Shown: positions 38,988 through 50,594, numbered from the stretch's first letter. The stretch: 57,689 nt of DNA from an uncultured Clostridia bacterium (GCA_944392805.1 CALXXZ010000010.1:1-57689), one strand, 5' to 3'. Numbers and translations are program-made. The notes: generated by a model not told the origin, from the sequence alone.

Positions 38988-40295
38988 TTATAATCCCCAT
39001 CCTGCTAATCTTTCTTCTATATTGTCTGTGTTTCCATTATATGTCATATAAAATGTATTTTCCCCAGTTGCTGTGTTTGACATCATATATATTGAGTCTA
39101 TTGCTCCTTTTATAATTTCTTTTCCATTAGTTTGCATTAAATTATAATAACCATCTTTTTCTACTACAACCATTTTATAACTTGGTATTGTTAATACTTG
39201 ATATGAATTTGTCACATCTGTTTTTTTAGAACCTATTTGTGTGTATTGAAAATCTGTTATTTGTTCTCCTTTTAAATTAAAGAATCCCCACAAATTATTA
39301 TTTTTTATTGGTATTAATTCATCTAAAATTATATATTGACTTTCTATACCATTTTGAGAATAGTTACTTATATTGCCTATTCCTATTTGTTGATACATTG
39401 GCTCTATTATTGTATTACCTTCTAAATCTAATACCCCATAAGAATTATTTAATCTTGCTAAATATAATCCGTTTTTATTGTCCATTATTTGTATATCATC
39501 ATATGCAATCCTAATTTTTATTGTTGTATCTTTTGCTACTATTCCATATTTTCCATTAGTACTTACAAGAAAATCTTTCGCATTTGGTAAATATGATATA
39601 GAATCATATTTTGTTTCTAATATAGCTTTTCCTGTTGTAGCGTCAACAACGCCATATTTTCCGTTTTGCATAACTATTATCATATTTTCAAATATAGCTT
39701 TTTGATCTGAAAAGTTAATCGAATATTCTTCTAATTGTAAATATTGTGCATAATAATCAAGTAAATATCCCATTGTGTATATTTCTATTTTTCTTCTTGA
39801 TGGATCAAATGAAAATTCAACATTATAAGCTTTTTCTATTCCATCAATTGTTGTATATAATTCTCCATCTTTTGAAAAAACTTTTTCATCTAGTTGTATT
39901 GTTTCATAATCTGAGTTTCCTCTAGTTTTGAATATTTCATTTGAATCTTGTGTAAATACTGCTATTTCATATTCATTTTCTATATAACATTTTGTATTAT
40001 CTTCTGATTTGTTCTTATAATCTCCACTATAGTCAGAATAGTTTAAAAATGGTGCTATTTTTCTAATTGGTATATATAGTTGTGCTCCACTTTCTGTTTC
40101 TTCTATATTTAAAATTTCTTCTAATTCACTTGTTGCTACACCATCAATTGTAATTGTATATACTGTACCTTTCAAATATAAAATCAAATAAACTATCAAC
40201 GCTGTTATCATAATTAATATAGCAATACAAATTCCTATTATCATAGGTGTTTTTGATTTCTTTTTGATTAAATCTTCTTCATTATATAATTCCAT
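38988..40295 (-). CDS. Membrane-anchored WG-repeat protein
   Basis: 435 residues: membrane helix at about 17-42, a stalk-like domain resembling copper-amine-oxidase N-terminal repeats (QLYIPIRKIAPFLNY, YTTIDGIEKAYNVEFSFD), and WG-type repeats (GKYGVVDATTGKAILETKYD, GKYGIVAKDT, NSYGVLDLEGNTIIEPMYQQ, NLWGFFNLKGEQITDFQY). It should face the outside and bind cell-wall or ligand. It lies 12 bases downstream of tgt and may be in the same transcript. Confidence 0.8.
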   Translation of the reverse strand: MELYNEEDLIKKKSKTPMIIGICIAILIMITALIVYLILYLKGTVYTITIDGVATSELEEILNIEETESGAQLYIPIRKIAPFLNYSDYSGDYKNKSEDNTKCYIENEYEIAVFTQDSNEIFKTRGNSDYETIQLDEKVFSKDGELYTTIDGIEKAYNVEFSFDPSRRKIEIYTMGYLLDYYAQYLQLEEYSINFSDQKAIFENMIIVMQNGKYGVVDATTGKAILETKYDSISYLPNAKDFLVSTNGKYGIVAKDTTIKIRIAYDDIQIMDNKNGLYLARLNNSYGVLDLEGNTIIEPMYQQIGIGNISNYSQNGIESQYIILDELIPIKNNNLWGFFNLKGEQITDFQYTQIGSKKTDVTNSYQVLTIPSYKMVVVEKDGYYNLMQTNGKEIIKGAIDSIYMMSNTATGENTFYMTYNGNTDNIEERLAGWGL

Positions 40296-40306
40296 GAATT
40301 TTCCCC

Positions 40307-41443
<1,137 letters not shown>

Positions 41444-41450
41444 CTAATTT

Positions 41451-42473
41451 TTATATAATAAACATTGCATCTCCAAAACTAAAGAATTTGTATTTTTTAT
41501 CAACTGCTTCTTTATAGGCTTTCATTATATATTCTTTTCCTGCAAGTGCTGATACAAGCATTAATAATGTTGATTCTGGTAAATGGAAATTAGTTATTAA
41601 TCCATCTATACATTTAAATTTATATCCTGGATATATGAATATTTTTGTGTCTCCTTCTGCAGTTTTTACCATTCCATTTTCATCTGATATCGTTTCTAAA
41701 ACTCTACATGATGTTGTTCCTACTGCAATTACTCTTTTTCCTTGTTTTTTTGTTTCGTTTATTTTGTCTACATCTTCTTGTTTTATATAGTAATGTTCTG
41801 AATGCATTTCATGTTCTTCTATTTTTTCTACTTTTACTGGTCTAAATGTTCCTATCCCAACATGTAGTGTTACATTTGCTATTTTTACACCTTTTTCTTC
41901 TATCTTTTTTAATAGTTCTTCTGTAAAATGTAATCCTGCTGTTGGTGCTGCTGCTGAACCATTATATTTTGCATATACTGTTTGATATCTGTCATTTTGT
42001 TTTAGCTCTTCATGTATATATGGTGGTAATGGCATTAATCCAATTTTGTCTAGTATTTCATTAAATATTCCTTTATAATGAAATTCTACCTTTCGTGTCC
42101 CTCCTGGCATTACTTCTAATATTTCAGCTTCTAGTAATCCTTCTCCAAATATTACTTTTGTACCTATATGCAATTTATTTCCAGGTCTTACTATACTTTC
42201 CCATATATCTCCTTCTATTTGATTTAATAATAAAAATTCTACTTTTGCACCTGTTTCTTTTTTTCCATATAATCTTGCTGGTAATACTTTTGTATTGTTT
42301 CTTACTAAACAATCTCCTGGTTCTAAATAGTCTATTATATCTTTAAAAATTTTATGTTCTATACTCTGCTCTTTTCTTTCTAATACCATTAGCCTTGATT
42401 CATCTCTTTTTTCTATTGGTGTTTGTGCAATTAGTTCTTCTGGTAATTCGTAATTAAATTCTGATACTTTCAC
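41451..42473 (-). CDS. queA: S-adenosylmethionine:tRNA ribosyltransferase-isomerase
   Basis: 340 residues. [20 protein letters not shown] at the start, then [45 protein letters not shown] and [15 protein letters not shown] [15 protein letters not shown] identify QueA. It adds the epoxycyclopentane ring to preQ1-tRNA, the step after Tgt. First gene of queA-tgt. Confidence 0.97.
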   Translation of the reverse strand: MKVSEFNYELPEELIAQTPIEKRDESRLMVLERKEQSIEHKIFKDIIDYLEPGDCLVRNNTKVLPARLYGKKETGAKVEFLLLNQIEGDIWESIVRPGNKLHIGTKVIFGEGLLEAEILEVMPGGTRKVEFHYKGIFNEILDKIGLMPLPPYIHEELKQNDRYQTVYAKYNGSAAAPTAGLHFTEELLKKIEEKGVKIANVTLHVGIGTFRPVKVEKIEEHEMHSEHYYIKQEDVDKINETKKQGKRVIAVGTTSCRVLETISDENGMVKTAEGDTKIFIYPGYKFKCIDGLITNFHLPESTLLMLVSALAGKEYIMKAYKEAVDKKYKFFSFGDAMFII

Positions 42474-42581
42474 TTTTTCTCCCTCTTTCTATACTTCTAT
42501 ATTGTACTATTTTTCGCCCAATTTTTCAAGCTTTTTACATGATTTTATAACACTTATCTTTATTTATTTTTCATAATAAAA

Positions 42582-42621
42582 AAGATAATATTTAAAACTT
42601 TATAGAATTAAATATTATCTT
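42582..42621 (-). terminator. Terminator of the heptad-repeat gene
   Basis: AAGATAATATTTAA and its exact complement form a 14-base-pair stem; on the minus strand TTTTTTATTATG follows. Confidence 0.72.
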
Positions 42622-42662
42622 CCATTTTTGATAATTTTTGGTATATATTTACTAAAATTTTA

Positions 42663-43148
42663 TTAAATTGTCATAATTGACTTTTTCCCAAGTTTTTCTA
42701 TTGTCTCTAATCTTGTGTTTAATTCGAAGTGTTCCTTTTTAGCTTCTTTCCAATTTATTCTGTTTTCAGCCCAAAGCTTTCTATTTTCTTCCCAACGTTT
42801 TGCGTTCTCTGCCCAAAGTTGTTTATTTTCTTCCCAACGTTTATCGTTTTCTGCCCAAAGTTGTTTATTTTCTTCCCAACGTTTTGCGTTCTCTGCCCAA
42901 TGTTTATCATTTTCAGCCCAACGTCTATCGCTTTCTTCCTTCATTTTTCTAAATTCTTCTCTGGTTTCTTTTTTAAAGTCTTCAAATTCACTTCTTAATT
43001 GTGCTATATCAGTTTTCATGCTATCAATGTCTTCTTTAATGCTAGCAATATCTTTTTTTATATTAAAAATTTCATTTCTTAATTCTGCAATCTCATTCTT
43101 TAATTCAGAAAAAAATTGCATAAATTGCAATGCTAATTCATCTGTCAT
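42663..43148 (-). CDS. Coiled-coil protein with Trp heptad repeats
   Basis: 161 residues, entirely helical. Residues 1-70 are heptads such as NEIAELRNEIFNIKKDIASI. Residues 85-145 are nine successive seven-residue units with Trp at the same position (RWAEND, HWAENA, RWEENK, LWAEND and so on). Similar Trp/Asn/Glu repeats occur at the start of DUF3782-type nuclease-fold proteins; here the nuclease part is missing, so it may be a truncated or stand-alone coiled coil. Strong promoter upstream, terminator downstream. Confidence 0.7.
   Translation of the reverse strand: MTDELALQFMQFFSELKNEIAELRNEIFNIKKDIASIKEDIDSMKTDIAQLRSEFEDFKKETREEFRKMKEESDRRWAENDKHWAENAKRWEENKQLWAENDKRWEENKQLWAENAKRWEENRKLWAENRINWKEAKKEHFELNTRLETIEKLGKKSIMTI
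42745..42935 (-). repeat. 21-base tandem repeat in coding sequence
   Basis: Nine imperfect 21-base units (core TTCTTCCCAACGTTTTGC or TTCTGCCCAAAGTTG on the plus strand). Adjacent units alternate between two subtypes, so 42-base blocks are almost identical. Length change by slippage would add or remove whole heptads. Confidence 0.75.
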
Positions 43149-43281
43149 TTAGTACCTCCTCTAATTATTAAATTTTTATTTTTGATATTTGAATATTCAA
43201 AGATATTCTTTTAGATAAAAAATTTTGAATTAAAAATTTTTAAGATTATATACCAAAAAGATTATTAAAAATTATGAATAC

Positions 43282-43311
43282 ATTATACAATGTAATGTAG
43301 TATTTTGTCAA
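43282..43311 (-). promoter_or_regulatory. Promoter of the heptad-repeat gene with palindrome
   Basis: TTGACA (complement of 43306-43311), 18 bases, TATAAT (complement of 43282-43287). TACATTA...TAATGTA is a palindrome over the -10, a possible operator. The leader to the gene is about 130 bases. Confidence 0.62.
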
Positions 43312-43350
43312 CAACTTTTCATCGACAATATTCGACTTTTGTAGAATGAA

Positions 43351-43373
43351 AATGAGGCTATAAATAAGCCTCA
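43351..43373 (-). terminator. Terminator of ileS
   Basis: TGAGGCT-ATAAAT-AAGCCTCA just after the ileS stop; on the minus strand followed by TTTTCATTC. Confidence 0.75.
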
Positions 43374-43381
43374 CTTTTAAT

Positions 43382-46300
43382 TTATTTAGAAACTTCAACA
43401 TCTAGTTTTAAATTTTCACCATTTATACTAACTTCTGTATAATCTTCTCTTTTTTCATTATAGAATATTTTTAAAGTTAAAGTTTCTTTTTTAATTTCAT
43501 CTTCAAATTTTCTGATTATATTTTCTAATTCAGAATTTTCTGATACATATAAATTTATTTTATCTAAAACTTCAAATCTTTTATCTTTTCTCATATTTTG
43601 AACTTTTGATAAAATTTCTCTTACATATCCTTCTTCTTTAAGTTCTGGTGTTATTGTTGTATCAAGAACTACACCAATTTCTCCTTCTCCTGCGAAAGCA
43701 AATCCTTCTTTTCCTTGCATTGTAACTAATAAATTTTCTGAATTTAAAGCAATTTGTGTATCTTCTACTTCAATATATTCAACTCCACCATTTTTAACTT
43801 TATTTGCTAAATCCATTTGATTCATTTTGTTTATTGCTTCTCTAATTTTTGGAATTAATCTGCCATATTCTTTTCCTAGTACTGGTAAATTTGGTTTTAT
43901 TTCAAAATGTACATATTCTGACATATTAGCACCTAATACAACTTCTTTTATATTTAATTCTTCTTTTACTATATTGCCATAATATTCTGGAAGTGTATCA
44001 ACTGATATTAACATTTTTGAAAGTGGTTGTCTGTTCTTTATATTTGATGTATTTCTTGCACTTCTTCCAAGTTTTACAATTGAATATGCTAAATCCATTT
44101 CATTTTCTAATTTTTTATCTATCTGTTTTTCATCTACTGTTGGCCATAAACATAAATGTATACTTTCTGGTGCTTTTGAATCTAATCCAACAACTAGATT
44201 TTGATAAATTTCTTCTACTATGAATGGTACAAATGGTGCTGAAACTTTGCATAAATCAACTAATACTTTATATAAAGTTGTATATGCTCCAATTTTATCA
44301 TCAGTTAATTTTTCTCCCCAGAATCTTTCTCTATTTGTACGTACATACCAATTTGAAAGTTCATCTGTGAATTTTTCTATTTCTAATGCAGCATCTGTTA
44401 TATTATATTTTTCTAGTTTTTCATCAACTTCTTTTATTAATGTATTTAACTTTGATAATATCCATTTATCCATTATATTGTCTGATTTATAATCAGCATA
44501 TTTTAAAGGATTGAATTGGTCTATTTCTGCATATAAACAGTAGAATGAATATACATTCCATAATGTACTTAAAAATCCTCTTTGTGTTTCTTGTACATTT
44601 TTTAATCCAAGTCTTGTTGGAAGCCATGGTGCTGAACATGTGTAGAAATGCCATCTTGTAGCATCTGCTCCGACTTGATTTAATAAAACCATTGGATCTA
44701 CACCATTTCCTTTTGATTTAGACATTTTTTGCCCATGTTCATCTAGTACATGACCAAGAACTATACAGTTTTCATATGAAGCTTTATCAAATAAACATGT
44801 TGATACAGCAAGCAATGTATAGAACCATCCTCTTGTTTGGTCAATAGCTTCTGAGATGAATTGTGCTGGAAAATGTTTTTCGAATTCTTCTTTATTCTCA
44901 AATGGATAATGTAATTGTGCAAATGGCATTGAACCAGAATCAAACCAGCAATCTATTACTTCTTTAAATCTTGTCATTTCTTTTCCACATTTAGGACATT
45001 TTAAATGAACATTATCTATATATGGTTTATGTAATTCTATTTCTTCTGGACAGTCTACTGCTTTTTCTTTTAATTCTGCAATACTTCCTATACACTCTTC
45101 ATGGCCACATTCGCATTTCCATATAGGTAACGGTGTTCCCCAATATCTATCTCTTGAAATTCCCCAATCGATTACATTCTCTAAGAATTTTCCAAATCTA
45201 CCTGTTCTTATAGTATCTGGGTACCATTTTATTGTATTATTATTTGCAACTAAATTGTCTCTTACTTTTGTCATTGCAACAAACCAACTTTCTTTTGGAT
45301 AATATAAAAGTGGTGTGTCACATCTCCAGCAATGAGGATATGAATGTAGATGTTTTTCTTTGCTAAATAATTTTCCATTTTCAGCTAACCATTTACAAAT
45401 ATCTTCATTACAATCTCTTACAAATCTTCCTGCCCAAGGTTTTACTTCTGGAACAAATTTTCCAGTTTTATCTACTAAATTTATAAATGTTATTCCATTT
45501 TGTTTTGCAACAAGACTATCATCTTCTCCATATGCTGGTGCTATATGAACTATTCCTGTACCATCTTCTATTGTTACATAATCTCCATGGATTACTTCAA
45601 ATGCTTTTCCTTCTGGTACTACAAATGGTATTAATTGTTCATATTTTGTTCCTAATAATTCTTCTCCTTTAAATTCTTTTACTATTTCATATGGAGTTTC
45701 CCTTAATACTGCTTCTAATAAATCTTTTGCTAAAATATAATTTTCATATTGTGGCTCGTCATCTGTTCCGATATTTGCTTTTACTTCTACATATGTAAAT
45801 GTTTTATTTACACACAATGCTAAATTTGATGGTAATGTCCATGGTGTTGTTGTCCATGCTAATATATATGTATTTTCTTTTCCAATAACTTTAAATTTTG
45901 CTATACATGTTAAATCTTTTACATCTTTGTATCCTTGTGCAACTTCATGTGATGATAGGGCTGTTCCACATCTTGGACAATATGGCATTACTTTATGTCC
46001 TTCATATAATAAGCCTTTTTCCCACATTTGTTTTAATGCCCACCATACTGATTCTATATATTCATTATGATATGTTACATATGGATTTTCCATATCTACC
46101 CAGAATCCTACTTTGTTTGTCATTTCTTCCCACATTGATACATAGGTAAATACACTTTCTTTACATTGTTTTACGAATTTTTCTACTCCATATTCTTCTA
46201 TTTGAGCTTTTCCTGATATTCCTAATTTTTTCTCTATTTCTAATTCAACAGGTAATCCATGTGTATCCCATCCAGCTTTTCTGTCTACATGATATCCTTT

Positions 46301-46522
46301 CATTACTTTGTATCTTGGTATGATATCTTTCATTACCCTTGTTTCAATATGTCCAACATGTGGTTTTCCATTTGCTGTTGGTGGTCCATCATAAAATGTA
46401 AAATATCTTTGTCCTTTATTCATTGCAAAATTCTTTTTGATTATGTCTTTTTTCTTCCACATTTCTGCAACTTCATTTTCCATTCCGACAAATCCATTTT
46501 TTAATTCAACTTTTTTATACAT
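43382..46522 (-). CDS. ileS: Isoleucyl-tRNA synthetase
   Basis: 1046 residues. HIGH motif as PHVGH in [20 protein letters not shown] (about 45-65), an editing domain in the middle, KMSKS as [11 protein letters not shown] (near 605), and a long C-terminal part. The length and form fit the type 2 (eukaryote-like) IleRS found in many Clostridia, which tends to resist mupirocin. A T-box leader is upstream with DUF1653 between, so expression should respond to uncharged tRNA-Ile. Confidence 0.97.
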   Translation of the reverse strand: MYKKVELKNGFVGMENEVAEMWKKKDIIKKNFAMNKGQRYFTFYDGPPTANGKPHVGHIETRVMKDIIPRYKVMKGYHVDRKAGWDTHGLPVELEIEKKLGISGKAQIEEYGVEKFVKQCKESVFTYVSMWEEMTNKVGFWVDMENPYVTYHNEYIESVWWALKQMWEKGLLYEGHKVMPYCPRCGTALSSHEVAQGYKDVKDLTCIAKFKVIGKENTYILAWTTTPWTLPSNLALCVNKTFTYVEVKANIGTDDEPQYENYILAKDLLEAVLRETPYEIVKEFKGEELLGTKYEQLIPFVVPEGKAFEVIHGDYVTIEDGTGIVHIAPAYGEDDSLVAKQNGITFINLVDKTGKFVPEVKPWAGRFVRDCNEDICKWLAENGKLFSKEKHLHSYPHCWRCDTPLLYYPKESWFVAMTKVRDNLVANNNTIKWYPDTIRTGRFGKFLENVIDWGISRDRYWGTPLPIWKCECGHEECIGSIAELKEKAVDCPEEIELHKPYIDNVHLKCPKCGKEMTRFKEVIDCWFDSGSMPFAQLHYPFENKEEFEKHFPAQFISEAIDQTRGWFYTLLAVSTCLFDKASYENCIVLGHVLDEHGQKMSKSKGNGVDPMVLLNQVGADATRWHFYTCSAPWLPTRLGLKNVQETQRGFLSTLWNVYSFYCLYAEIDQFNPLKYADYKSDNIMDKWILSKLNTLIKEVDEKLEKYNITDAALEIEKFTDELSNWYVRTNRERFWGEKLTDDKIGAYTTLYKVLVDLCKVSAPFVPFIVEEIYQNLVVGLDSKAPESIHLCLWPTVDEKQIDKKLENEMDLAYSIVKLGRSARNTSNIKNRQPLSKMLISVDTLPEYYGNIVKEELNIKEVVLGANMSEYVHFEIKPNLPVLGKEYGRLIPKIREAINKMNQMDLANKVKNGGVEYIEVEDTQIALNSENLLVTMQGKEGFAFAGEGEIGVVLDTTITPELKEEGYVREILSKVQNMRKDKRFEVLDKINLYVSENSELENIIRKFEDEIKKETLTLKIFYNEKREDYTEVSINGENLKLDVEVSK

Positions 46523-46542
46523 AATATTACCTCCTCTTGCTC

Positions 46543-46588
46543 CAAAGGGGACGGTCCTGTTCTGAAAGGGACGGTCCTCTTTAGTGCA
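46543..46588. repeat. REP-like element (GGGACGGTCC)
   Basis: AAAGGGGACGGTCCTGTT, then GAAAGGGACGGTCCTCTTTA and GTGCAT, lying between the DUF1653 and ileS genes. The 46-base unit is nearly the complement of the unit at 48051-48099. Confidence 0.78.
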
Positions 46589-46846
46589 TTATTTTTGAAA
46601 TTTTCCAGCTACGCTTTCTATTTCTTGTAATTCAAATCTGTATTTTTGTTTTATATTTGGGTATTTTTCATGGTCAACTTCTGATAAAAACATTTCTAAT
46701 GGTCTTACCCATAATCCTCCATCTTCATATAGTCGTCTATATATTACGACTTCTCCTTTTGTTTCTGAATCTTTTGCAATTCCTTCTACTAAATAATAGT
46801 CTCCCTTGAAATGTTTGTAAATTCCATTAATTTTTAATTCTCTCAT
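46589..46846 (-). CDS. DUF1653 protein
   Basis: 85 residues: [40 protein letters not shown] and [10 protein letters not shown] are DUF1653, a small beta-barrel-like family of unknown function. GGAGGTAA precedes ATG 46846. It lies between the T-box and ileS and should be controlled by the T-box as well. Confidence 0.85.
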   Translation of the reverse strand: MRELKINGIYKHFKGDYYLVEGIAKDSETKGEVVIYRRLYEDGGLWVRPLEMFLSEVDHEKYPNIKQKYRFELQEIESVAGKFQK

Positions 46847-46916
46847 TTTTTACCTCCTATTTATTTAAATAATATATTTTTAAATATTTAAAACTAATAT
46901 AAGATTTAAATTAACA

Positions 46917-47130
46917 AAAACGCCCTAACAAACAGTCTTGCACTGCATGTTAGGGCGAATCTCTCCACGGTACCACCTATTTTAGTAATTTCTTACTATC
47001 TCATTCTTCTTTAACGCAGAATTACGGCAATGCTTACTTTAAATTGTTCAGCTTTGCAACTACATAGGTGATAACAAATAATTTTTACTTATATGACTTC
47101 CACTATCTTCATACTCGCTATTAGATATTA
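46917..47130 (-). promoter_or_regulatory. T-box riboswitch leader (upstream of DUF1653-ileS)
   Basis: On the minus strand the T-box sequence AGGTGGTACCGTGGAGA (complement of 46962-46978) is followed by the terminator CGCCCTAACA...TGTTAGGGCG (complement of 46921-46957) and TTTTTG. About 150 bases of stem I/II/III sequence precede it, starting near TATAAT (about 47135). An Ile specifier is expected; ATC in TTATCACC and ATT in GCATTGCC are both candidates and I cannot fold it reliably. It fills the 317-base gap between rpmA and DUF1653. Confidence 0.85.
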
Positions 47131-47163
47131 TATTATTTGTCTTGTCCTTGTCTTTGTTTTTAT

Positions 47164-47436
47164 TTATGCATTTTCAGTTTCTGTAACTGGATATACACTT
47201 ACTTGTTTTTTATCTCTACCTTTTCTTTCAAATTTAACTATTCCATCTACTAATGCAAATAATGTATCATCACTACCTTTACCAACATTATTTCCTGGAT
47301 GTACATTTGTTCCTCTTTGTCTTACTAGAATGTTTCCAGCTAGTACAAATTGTCCGTCAGCTCTTTTGACACCAAGTCTTTTTGATTCACTGTCTCTACC
47401 GTTCTTGATACTACCTTGACCTTTTTTATGTGCCAT
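47164..47436 (-). CDS. rpmA: 50S ribosomal protein bL27 without N-terminal extension
   Basis: 90 residues. [20 protein letters not shown] and [17 protein letters not shown] are diagnostic. Most Firmicutes encode a short extra N-terminus that the protease Prp removes. Here an in-frame TAG stands directly before ATG 47436, so the mature Ala-His-Lys-Lys end is encoded directly, after AAAGGAGTGA. bL27's N-terminus reaches the peptidyl transferase centre. Confidence 0.95.
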   Translation of the reverse strand: MAHKKGQGSIKNGRDSESKRLGVKRADGQFVLAGNILVRQRGTNVHPGNNVGKGSDDTLFALVDGIVKFERKGRDKKQVSVYPVTETENA

Positions 47437-47521
47437 CTATCTCACTCCTTTCGGTTCTAATCTAGTTTGCGTGAATTTGCTCACTATATATTTTCTCAAT
47501 TATAATCTAATTTTTGCTGAA

Positions 47522-47884
47522 TTATGCTTCTACTTTTTCTGCTTTTTCAGCTGTTTTTTCTGCTTTTTTAGCAGGTGTTTTGATTGCTGTAATTTCTACT
47601 TTAGTATATGGTTGTCTATGTCCTTGTTTTGTTCTTTCATTTTTCTTAGCTTTCATTTTGAAAACTATGATTTTTTTACCTTTACCATGTGAAACTACTT
47701 TTCCTTCTACTTTAATACCTTTAACATAAGGATTTCCTACTTGTACTTTTCCGTCATCTGATACTAATACTACTTTATCAAAAGTAACTTTTTTTCCTTC
47801 TTCAGCATCTAATTTTTCGAAAAATACTACATCTCCTTGTGCTACTTTGTATTGTCTTCCACAACTTTCAATTACTGCGTACAT
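47522..47884 (-). CDS. rplU: 50S ribosomal protein bL21
   Basis: 120 residues: [60 protein letters not shown] are bL21. The C-terminus has an added Ala/Lys/Glu tail of about 18 residues. Followed at 85 bases by rpmA; no prp (ysxB) gene lies between. Confidence 0.96.
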   Translation of the reverse strand: MYAVIESCGRQYKVAQGDVVFFEKLDAEEGKKVTFDKVVLVSDDGKVQVGNPYVKGIKVEGKVVSHGKGKKIIVFKMKAKKNERTKQGHRQPYTKVEITAIKTPAKKAEKTAEKAEKVEA

Positions 47885-47987
47885 TTAAAATGCACCTCCC
47901 TTTTTTGTATACTCGCTAATCCTTAAATTCAGGTAGTTACTTGTTTCATAACATTTTGTACCTTGACTAAGCGGATTACAGTTATTT

Positions 47988-48016
47988 ATTTTAACATATT
48001 TATCCATTGTTGTCAA
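47988..48016 (-). promoter_or_regulatory. Promoter of rplU-rpmA
   Basis: TTGACA (complement of 48011-48016), 17 bases, TAAAAT (complement of 47988-47993). The roughly 95-base leader contains TAATCC and GGATTA, which can pair around its ends. This may be an L21-type leader, but I cannot match a known structure. Confidence 0.68.
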
Positions 48017-48050
48017 CGCTTTTTGATTATTTTATTTATAAATAAATAGA

Positions 48051-48099
48051 ATGCACCAAAAAGGACCGTCCCTTTCAAAACAGGACCGTCCCCTTTAGA
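48051..48099. repeat. REP-like element (complement orientation)
   Basis: ATGCACCAAAAAGGACCGTC, CCTTTCAAAACAGGACCGTC and CCCTTTAG: two complement copies of GGGACGGTCC 16 bases apart. It lies between porB and the rplU promoter and is nearly the complement of 46543-46588. Confidence 0.8.
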
Positions 48100-48105
48100 C
48101 TATTT

Positions 48106-49059
48106 TTATTCTTTGTTTGTAATTTCTTCTAAATCAAGAAGTTCTTGCCATCTTGAATCTACTTCTTTTTGGAATTCTTCAATCATCCATTCATTTCCTT
48201 CTTTAAACATATGTTTAAAACGTTTTTGTGGTCTTAAGAATTCTTCGATTGGAAGTTTTTTAGCTGGTTTATATGTTATTTTATATTTTCCATCAACTAC
48301 TTCATATAATGGCCAATAACATGTTTCAACAGCTAATTTATTAATTTTCATTAAATCTTCTGTTGGATATCCCCATCCTCTAGGACATGGAGCTAATACA
48401 TTTAAAAATGCTGGTCCTTCTGTATATATTGCTTTTTCTGATTTTTCATATAAATCTTTAAAATTCATATATGCTGCTGTTTGAGCTACATATGGGATAT
48501 GATGTCCTACCATTATTTTAGCAAGGTCTTTTCTTGCTTGCATTTTTCCTGGAATTACTTTTCCAGCTGGTGATGTTGTTGTATCTGCAAATTTTGGTGT
48601 TGCTGATGAACGTTGGATTCCTGTATTCATGTATGCACCATTGTCATAACATACATATACCATGTCATGACCTCTTTCCATTGCACCTGATAAACTTTGT
48701 AATCCTATATCATATGTTCCTCCATCTCCACCAAATGCTATGAATTTTGTTTCTTTACCTTCTGGTAATTTTCCTTGTCTTTTTAATGATTTGTATGCAG
48801 CTTCTGCTCCTGCACATGTTGCTCCTGCACATTCAAATGCTGTATGAATAAATGAATCTGTCCATGCTGTATATGGATATATAAATGTTGATACTTCCAT
48901 ACATCCTGTTGCTCCTGCAACTACTGCATGGTCTTCTGGTTTTAATGCTCTCATTATCATTCTTGCTACAACTGGTGCTCCACATCCTGCACACATTCTA
49001 TGTCCTTCTGTAAATCTTGATGGCTTATTTGCCACTACATCTTTTAGATTATATGCCAT
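48106..49059 (-). CDS. porB: Pyruvate:ferredoxin oxidoreductase, beta subunit
   Basis: 317 residues. CAGCGAPVVARMIMRAL binds [4Fe-4S], and FGGDGGTYDIGLQSLSGAME with YDNGAYMNTGIQRS forms the thiamine diphosphate/Mg2+ site. It carries the catalytic site of the enzyme that oxidises pyruvate to acetyl-CoA and CO2 and reduces ferredoxin. Last gene of porCDAB, one base from porA. Confidence 0.92.
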   Translation of the reverse strand: MAYNLKDVVANKPSRFTEGHRMCAGCGAPVVARMIMRALKPEDHAVVAGATGCMEVSTFIYPYTAWTDSFIHTAFECAGATCAGAEAAYKSLKRQGKLPEGKETKFIAFGGDGGTYDIGLQSLSGAMERGHDMVYVCYDNGAYMNTGIQRSSATPKFADTTTSPAGKVIPGKMQARKDLAKIMVGHHIPYVAQTAAYMNFKDLYEKSEKAIYTEGPAFLNVLAPCPRGWGYPTEDLMKINKLAVETCYWPLYEVVDGKYKITYKPAKKLPIEEFLRPQKRFKHMFKEGNEWMIEEFQKEVDSRWQELLDLEEITNKE

Positions 49060-49060
49060 A

Positions 49061-50251
49061 TTAGTTTTCCTCCCTTCTAAGTCCTAAATATCTATATGGA
49101 TTTTCGATTTTTCCTTCTTTTACTATTTTCTCTAAGTCACTATATACTGATTCTATTTGTTTTTCTGTTGTGTCTCTTCCACCAATACCATATACATAGT
49201 TTACCATTGGAACATTTTTTTGATTTACATACATTGCTGATGTTATATCTTCAAATAATGCTCCACCTGCTGCATTTAATGAATCTGCTTTATCTAATAC
49301 AGCTACTGCTTTTAGTCCTGCTAATGCTTCTGCTATTTCTTCTGCTGGGAATGGTCTAAACATTCTTACTTTAAGTAGTCCTGCTTTTACACCTTTATTT
49401 CTTAATTCATCTACTACTGCTTTTGTTGTTCCAGCTGTAGAGTTCATACATACTATTGCAATTTCTGCATCATCTAATTTATATTTTTCGAAAAATTCAT
49501 ATTTTCTTCCTGTCCATTTTTCAAATTCTTCTGATACTTCTTTTATTACTTTTTTAGCATTTTTCATAGCTTCTGCTTGTTGAGCCTTATGTTCGAATAG
49601 ATATGCCTGTACATCTAATGGTCCAACAGCTATTGGTTCTTTATCATTTAATAAATAATGTTCTGGTTTATATTTTCCTACGAATTTTTTTACATCTTCA
49701 TCACTTTCTAATTCAATATTTTCTATTGAATGTGATGTGATAAATCCATCTTGGCATATCATTATTGGTAATAATACATCTTTATGTTCTGCTATTCTGT
49801 GTGCCATTAACATATTGTCATATGCTTCTTGGTTATTTTCTGAAAATAGCATTATCCATCCTGCATCTCTTACTCCCATTGCATCTGAATGGTCATTATG
49901 TATATTTAATGGTCCTGATACTGCTCTGTTTACTAATGCCATTACTATTGGTAATCTTAAACTTGATGCTATATATATCATTTCCCACATTAATGATAAT
50001 CCATTTGCTGATGTTGCTGTCATTGCTCTTGCTCCAGCTGCTTCAGCTCCTATTGTTGCTGACATTGCGCTGTGTTCACTTTCTACTGCTACGAATTCTG
50101 TATCTACATCTCCATTTGCTACAAATGTTGAAAAATATTGTGGTATTTCTGTTGATGGTGTTATTGGGAATGCTGCAACTACATCTGGATTGATTTGTTT
50201 CATTGCCATTGCTGTTGCTTCATTTCCACTCAATCTTTCTCTTATACTCAT
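49061..50251 (-). CDS. porA: Pyruvate:ferredoxin oxidoreductase, alpha subunit
   Basis: 396 residues. GNEATAMAMKQINPDVVAAF, ITPSTEIPQYF, ESEHSAMSATIGAEAAGARA and TSANGLSLMWEM are the domain I/II signatures, VRMFRPFPAEEIAEAL near the end. Works with PorB, PorC and PorD. A closely related ketoisovalerate enzyme has the same layout, so exact substrate is inferred. Confidence 0.9.
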   Translation of the reverse strand: MSIRERLSGNEATAMAMKQINPDVVAAFPITPSTEIPQYFSTFVANGDVDTEFVAVESEHSAMSATIGAEAAGARAMTATSANGLSLMWEMIYIASSLRLPIVMALVNRAVSGPLNIHNDHSDAMGVRDAGWIMLFSENNQEAYDNMLMAHRIAEHKDVLLPIMICQDGFITSHSIENIELESDEDVKKFVGKYKPEHYLLNDKEPIAVGPLDVQAYLFEHKAQQAEAMKNAKKVIKEVSEEFEKWTGRKYEFFEKYKLDDAEIAIVCMNSTAGTTKAVVDELRNKGVKAGLLKVRMFRPFPAEEIAEALAGLKAVAVLDKADSLNAAGGALFEDITSAMYVNQKNVPMVNYVYGIGGRDTTEKQIESVYSDLEKIVKEGKIENPYRYLGLRREEN

Positions 50252-50290
50252 AATTTTTATTCTCCTCTCTATCTAATTTGAAAAATCAAA

Positions 50291-50581
50291 TTATTCTTCT
50301 TTCATCTCTATTGCACCAAATGGACATACTTTTGAACATACGCCACATCCTTTACAATAATCATAATTAAAATCTTGTCTCTTTTGATCTTTTCCTACTG
50401 GTATTGCATTTTCTGGACATACAGGGAAACATAATCCACATTGTTTACATTTTTCTGATAAGAAAATTGGTTTTACACTTCTCCAATCACCAGTTTTAAA
50501 CTCTCTTGCATTTCCAGCTTGATATATATCTCCACCTACTGTCATTTTTTCCATAGGTGTTTTTGGATTTATTTCTGTCAT
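50291..50581 (-). CDS. porD: Pyruvate:ferredoxin oxidoreductase, delta (ferredoxin-like) subunit
   Basis: 96 residues with two [4Fe-4S] sites: CKQCGLCFPVCPENAI and CKGCGVCSKVCPFGAI. It passes electrons from the catalytic core to ferredoxin. Follows porC with a short gap. Confidence 0.92.
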   Translation of the reverse strand: MTEINPKTPMEKMTVGGDIYQAGNAREFKTGDWRSVKPIFLSEKCKQCGLCFPVCPENAIPVGKDQKRQDFNYDYCKGCGVCSKVCPFGAIEMKEE

Positions 50582-50594
50582 TTTACTTACCTCC

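Noticed and set aside
47890..47985. A classical L21 leader RNA upstream of rplU
   Set aside because: Only one short pairing (TAATCC/GGATTA) can be seen by eye; the known consensus could not be matched, so it is mentioned only within the promoter entry.
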